Positions 60,258 through 64,000 of a stretch of 64,000 bases of DNA are shown one piece after another (within the stretch, counting starts at the first letter, position 1; the number at the start of each line of letters is the position of its first letter). Source of the stretch: Chimonanthus salicifolius (lineage: Eukaryota; Streptophyta; Magnoliopsida; Laurales; Calycanthaceae); NCBI GenBank assembly GCA_013350335.1, contig CM023540.1, positions 29,367,175 through 29,431,174 on the forward strand, given 5' to 3'. Below the pieces are notes generated by a model, which was not told the DNA's origin, did not search any database, and worked only from the letters and a program-made list of their open reading frames with translations. The position numbers and the translations under genes were made by a program.

Positions 60258-62340
60258 GACCAGATTTTGTTATAAAAAGATTGAAGAGAAACATGATATA
60301 ACATGTTTCCAAACCACGTACTCCAGAGCATAGACATTAAGGGGTTAGAAAAGAAAGACGAGTATAACACTAGTAAAAAGAAAGCCAAGAACCTGCAACT
60401 ATCAGCACTAGGAAAAAGGTAACCCATTTTACATTTTCAAGAGTATACTAGAGAAACACTGGAAAGCTAGAATGGCCCATTTATTATCATCAGAGCTACC
60501 TCTTCAACTTCTTCAGCAGAGCAGGATAAGGCTCGAAACCAACCTCCTTGCCTTCCGGACTTCTTCCTCAGGGTATTCCCTCAATCGGGTGCCAATTTCA
60601 CGATACTCAGCCACCTTTCTATTCTCCTCGTCTTCCTCCTCTTGGAGCTTGAGGTCCAACTCCTTAGTATTTTCCCGCTGGCGTGCTTGCCATTCCTGAT
60701 TTAGACATAATTAAATCATTTTTCCAACTGGGCATAACTGTAAAATCAATTTAAATGGTAAACAAGAGCAACAAGGTTCTCTATGCAGTTAGTGTATAAA
60801 CAGGACCACTCAGCAACCAATCCTACCAATTACTAGAAAATGAAATGATGTAACCAATGCATGACCCACCAAGAACCCAAATGGTAAACAAGCGATCACA
60901 CTGTATACTATAAAAACCAACTTACAGTAACAAACACTTCAGCCATGGAAATGCACTTATGCAAGACCAAATTCATATAGCCTGCCCAACGATATTTAGA
61001 GAAAAGCTGTATGAGAACTGAAAGCAAGAGCCCCAATTGGGAAATCCACAGATGGGGTCGTAAACTTTGGGTAAAGAAGAAGACAGAGAGTATTCTTTAC
61101 AACCAGTTTTCAGTAACAAACATATCAGCAATGGAAAGGGACTTGCCCATACCAAATTCATATACCCAATACAATAAAATAACTATCTGCATCATTTTTT
61201 ACTGATAATTCCTATCTGGAATCATTGCACATAGGAGCCGTGTGAAGTCCAATGGGAATGTTATAATCAAAGGTATTTTCATCATTTCATACGATGAAAA
61301 AGTAGCAACCTTCAAATGAGTGCCTTCTAATTGCAATATCACACAGATGATTTTATTTAACCAACACACATACATAGAGAAAAAGACGTACAAGACTGAA
61401 ATAATAGAAACCCTTCCCATCCTAACCCAAATGAAATACCAAACTGGAACATACTCTTCAGGGTAAAAGGAGATCATAACGCAAATTATAGAAACATTTT
61501 TTATATAAAGAATAGATATTTCAATAATCGAAACGCACTAATCTCATATAAATCCATTCACCTACACTACACACGAGCCAGTATCATAGTTGGTAAATTC
61601 GCAGAATCGAGTTACATTAGAAAACCATAACATGAAAACATTCTCCAAGTAGAACTCACACTAGCCATTGAAAGAAGGGTGCCTCAAGTGTTATATAAAG
61701 TGATTCATTTCACAAATTAACCGACTGTGGGACTTTTTTCACTTCACATCCGCCCTCACCTACAGACCTCCACGTGGAACCAACTCTGATATCATATTAG
61801 AAAATCATGACATGATAACATTCTTTAAGTAGAATTCACTCTCAAAAGTTAATCCTTAACATAAAGATGCCTCAAGTGTTATATACAGCAATTGGTTTCA
61901 CAAATTAACATGTGTGACTTTTGTCACTTCACTTGCAAAATCTAATTATGGTTGCCAACAATAGATGAATCAGATAAATGGCTGAACATACAGTGAAAAG
62001 TGTATAAGAACTGAGAAAGAAAAAAAAAAAGGAACCCACCTCATCCCAGACCTCTTTGGCAAGTCCGAAGTCGGGGTCGTACTCTTTGGGTATACCGTAC
62101 TCATCCACTTCTCCTTTCTTCTTTGTCATCCTCACAACAACTGCTTGCAGACGATGGGATTAGATTGAAAGGCAAGAAATCAAGAAACCAGAGAGGTAAA
62201 TAGGTGGGAGAGAATGCTAACCTGGGTGGAGAGGGTAATTGAGCTTGTAAGGACGTGGGAGCTGCAGTTGTTCTTCTTGAGGGCATTGAGATTGGAAATT
62301 GGTTTGTGGCGAACCGAGACAAGCACGCCATTGCATCCAT
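52931..62340 (-). CDS. PAC: PALE CRESS, plastid ribosome/23S rRNA factor, with two frameshifts as sequenced
   Basis: Seven exons by splice site and phase: 62222-62340 (MDAMACLSRF, plastid transit-like), 62040-62140 (YGIPKEYDPDFGLAKEVWDE), 60500-60695 (EWQARQRENTKEL, REIGTRLREYPEEEV), 56345-56431 (GELTELVLMVIWNRLDLARR), 53860-53910 (DAIRSLDLLYRRVE), 53488-53667 (FPREDPFSILVPAGIDID) and 52931-53164 (LLRVDFVREVDALLQEVR, ending LAVTLKW). With frames corrected the length is about 321 residues; Arabidopsis PAC has 313. PAC is needed for 50S ribosome assembly and chloroplast development. Exon 2 has one extra A (within 62115-62117): the frame from exon 1 reads CCEDDKEERRSG stop, while losing one base would give KEEGEVDEYG. 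Exon 3 has one extra base near 60523 (LVSSLILLC stop against the family LVSSFIRAAEE). So it is either an assembly-damaged real gene or a decayed duplicate. Confidence 0.85.
54028..54154 (+). repeat. SINE with tRNA-like box B and poly-A
   Basis: Begins near gcgggaggttgcgggtttgagt; gggtttgagtccc fits the pol III box B consensus. It then shares ggtgtgccctaggggtagtg and cacacgtaaatt with 2669-2770 and ends in about 11 A. It lies antisense in intron 4 of PAC. Confidence 0.65.
55298..55930. repeat. Tandem duplication of about 318 bases in a PAC intron
   Basis: Two adjacent copies, each beginning ccttggctagttttctcaaa and ending near cagctccccacc, with few differences. The second is followed by a run of A. 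The close similarity points to a recent duplication. Confidence 0.9.
58237..59130 (-). mobile_element. Two L1-type LINE 3' ends, one nested in the other
   Basis: The outer copy has a tail at 58232-58300 and minus-strand RNase H end THISRSTNGVADFLANVG. It is split near 58610 by a second copy whose tail (ctttttttgagcggtaac) is there and whose RNase H reads ESDSSNAIKLARGVKCPPW and SHISRSTNGVEDFFAKNG. Beyond about 59055 the outer copy seems to resume (LIVEGESVNAI, minus strand). Both are decayed and lie in intron 3 of PAC. Confidence 0.65.
59343..59429. repeat. Foldback hairpin, 35-base stem
   Basis: The arm 59343-59377 (aatttgcaaattcacaatta...) is complementary to 59395-59429 with a single mismatch, around a loop of 17 bases. 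It lies in intron 3 of PAC. Confidence 0.85.
60222..60255. repeat. (AT)n microsatellite
   Basis: About 16 uninterrupted at/ta units in intron 3 of PAC. Confidence 0.9.
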
Positions 62341-63769
62341 GAGCGAGAAATCACAACATCAACTGACAGAATGCAGAGGACCTTCGAAAATTATCCGCGA
62401 ACTGTGTCTTGAAGAAGGTTTTCTTTTTTATGTTAATTTTTTTAATTTGTTTATTAGGATTTTTTTTTTTTAATTTGTAATAATCCGAATAAAGTTATTT
62501 GAAGTATGTAACATCTAGAATCGAGATTCTAAGAAAGAATTAATTTCAAATTTCTACAACTTGATAGACAAACAAAAGAGGATACAGATTAAATAACACT
62601 TGCGAAAATTATTAGTCAAACAATTTGTCAAATATTAATTTTATTAGGCATCATTATTTATTCAATCTACAGTGACGCATGGGATAATTTTTGTGACATG
62701 CATTAAGTTATCTTGTAAATATAATATTTATGATAATTACTGATCTACAATCTTCTCTTTGTTTTGTTGAAATTAGTAAACTGCTACTTATGGAAGGTAT
62801 ATGTTATATTTATTATATTTATCAGTCAACCACAACTCTTTTCTCATGTTTGTCGATGCAGTAGGCCCAACAGGAATAAATTTTCCTTAAATTTGTCAAA
62901 TTTATTGATACATTTATTTGCACAATTTTTTATAAGAAATTTAAATTATTTTATAAAATTATTTTCAATAAATGTTTGTTTGGATATAATTTCATAGAAA
63001 ATCAATTTTACATGTGAGGAAATAGAGTTCATTTTTTTTACATTTTTTTTTTATTAACATGTGAGAAGCTCAGACACCCTTTTTGATGAGCCTACTATCC
63101 TTAAGACACATCAAGATTGAGCCACAGAGGCTCAAACCCATAACCTCTCACTTCCTAAGGCAGGAGACAACTAACATCTCATACCGTGTGAAAATGTATT
63201 AAACTAAAAACACAAAACATAATTTTGTCACACCTTTTGACGTACGCCAAAGTGACCCAATCTTGATTCTCACCAAAATTCAACCCATTGAGAGTGAGCC
63301 CATGATCCAATTTGACTCAGATTTGACCCGCAATTCAATTCAATCCAACTCTATACAAAATCAAAGTTTGATTCGAGCCGAACGTAACCCGCATGACCAA
63401 CCCGAACTTAATCTACAACCTAACTCGACTCGAATCCAATCCTAAAAATCCCTAACTCATTTGATAAATGGCTTGGCTTTGATTGATTTGCTAAACAAAA
63501 TGAGGGGTAAAAAGATTTAGATAATTTGACCCGATTTAAAATCGATGTAACTCAACAATCACCTTTTTTTTTTTTTTTGACTTTTTACACTCTAATTATG
63601 ATCATAGACGGAGTACTTTTGGTGGCAGCCGGACGGCCGCAATCCTCCAGCAGCGGTGGTTCTGACGGAGAAACGGAAAAGTGGGGAAGGGAGAGGGAAG
63701 GAACGGGAGATGAAAGGGGAAGGGCAAAAGAGTGTATATGTCATCACCCATGAGTGATCATAACCAGGG
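62341..63769. other. Upstream region of PAC, then intergenic
   Basis: Promoter side of PAC followed by AT-rich sequence. The part 63250-63550 consists of degenerate words like those at 7.5-8 kb. A GC-rich patch at 63610-63745 has coding-like composition but no domain I can name. Confidence 0.35.
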
Positions 63770-64000
63770 ATTTAAAAAACGACCGATATGCATATCGACT
63801 GATATATCGGCCGATATTTTTATCTCTCCTCACGATATCGACATTTTCTCTCTCCTCCGATATCGGAACCGTGAAAAAACAGCAAAAAACCATGACAAAC
63901 CGCGAAAAACCGCAAAAACTGCAAACTGCAAAAACCGTGAAAGCCGTATCCTGACGAACCATTACGAACCGTGGTGAACCGCAAAAAACCGTTAAAAACC
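63770..64000. repeat. Low-complexity repeat with atatcg and ccgcaaaaa words, cut by window end
   Basis: Starts near gggatttaaaaaacgaccga, passes through several atatcg palindromic words, then many ccgcaaaaa/ccgtgaaaaa units to the end of the window. It is noncoding and its family is unknown. Confidence 0.5.

Noticed and set aside
63526..63753. 75-residue ORF with a GC-rich end
   Set aside because: No motif; it spans a poly-T run and a purine-rich patch, so coding status is unsupported.

Overview
This is nuclear DNA of a flowering plant: AT-rich, intron-rich, full of small non-LTR retrotransposon debris, with plant-only genes (isoamylase 2, PALE CRESS, an OSCA1-type channel, a HUA2-like PWWP/CID gene). 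The sequence does not fix the species; a woody dicot or magnoliid would fit. There is no operon, CRISPR or prokaryotic feature. Exons were placed by eye from splice sites, reading phase and remembered family sequences.

Layout. 1-1259 (+) is the 3' end of an unrecognised gene, two exons joined in phase. About 1.3-15.5 kb is repeat-rich intergenic DNA: L1-type LINE tails, SINE-like elements and a roughly 2 kb direct duplication, one copy of which carries an inserted element. An orphan exon ends at 15757. 16.3-26.25 kb (-) is a HUA2-like gene that keeps its introns but carries several frameshifts, a TGA inside a conserved C-terminal motif and a Trp-to-Leu change in the PWWP core. 30628-41610 (+) is an intact 11-exon OSCA1/CSC1 channel gene, predicted at 760 aa. 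42.6-43.5 kb is a LINE with intact target-site duplication and a nested TRIM element. 44.5-46.5 kb is an inverted repeat of two decayed VQ-motif genes, tail to tail. 48163-50853 (+) is an intact intronless isoamylase 2 gene. 52931-62340 (-) is PALE CRESS in seven exons, with two single-base frameshifts in exons 2 and 3. The last 230 bases hold a low-complexity repeat.

The genes have unrelated jobs: a plasma-membrane osmosensing channel, a plastid starch debranching subunit, a plastid 23S rRNA/ribosome factor and a nuclear pre-mRNA processing factor. Two genes are clean (about 1650 codons with no lesion) and two are broken. This suggests either fractionation of a duplicated segment or local assembly indels. 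The inverted VQ repeat is the least ordinary structure: if transcribed through, it would make a long hairpin RNA matching VQ genes.
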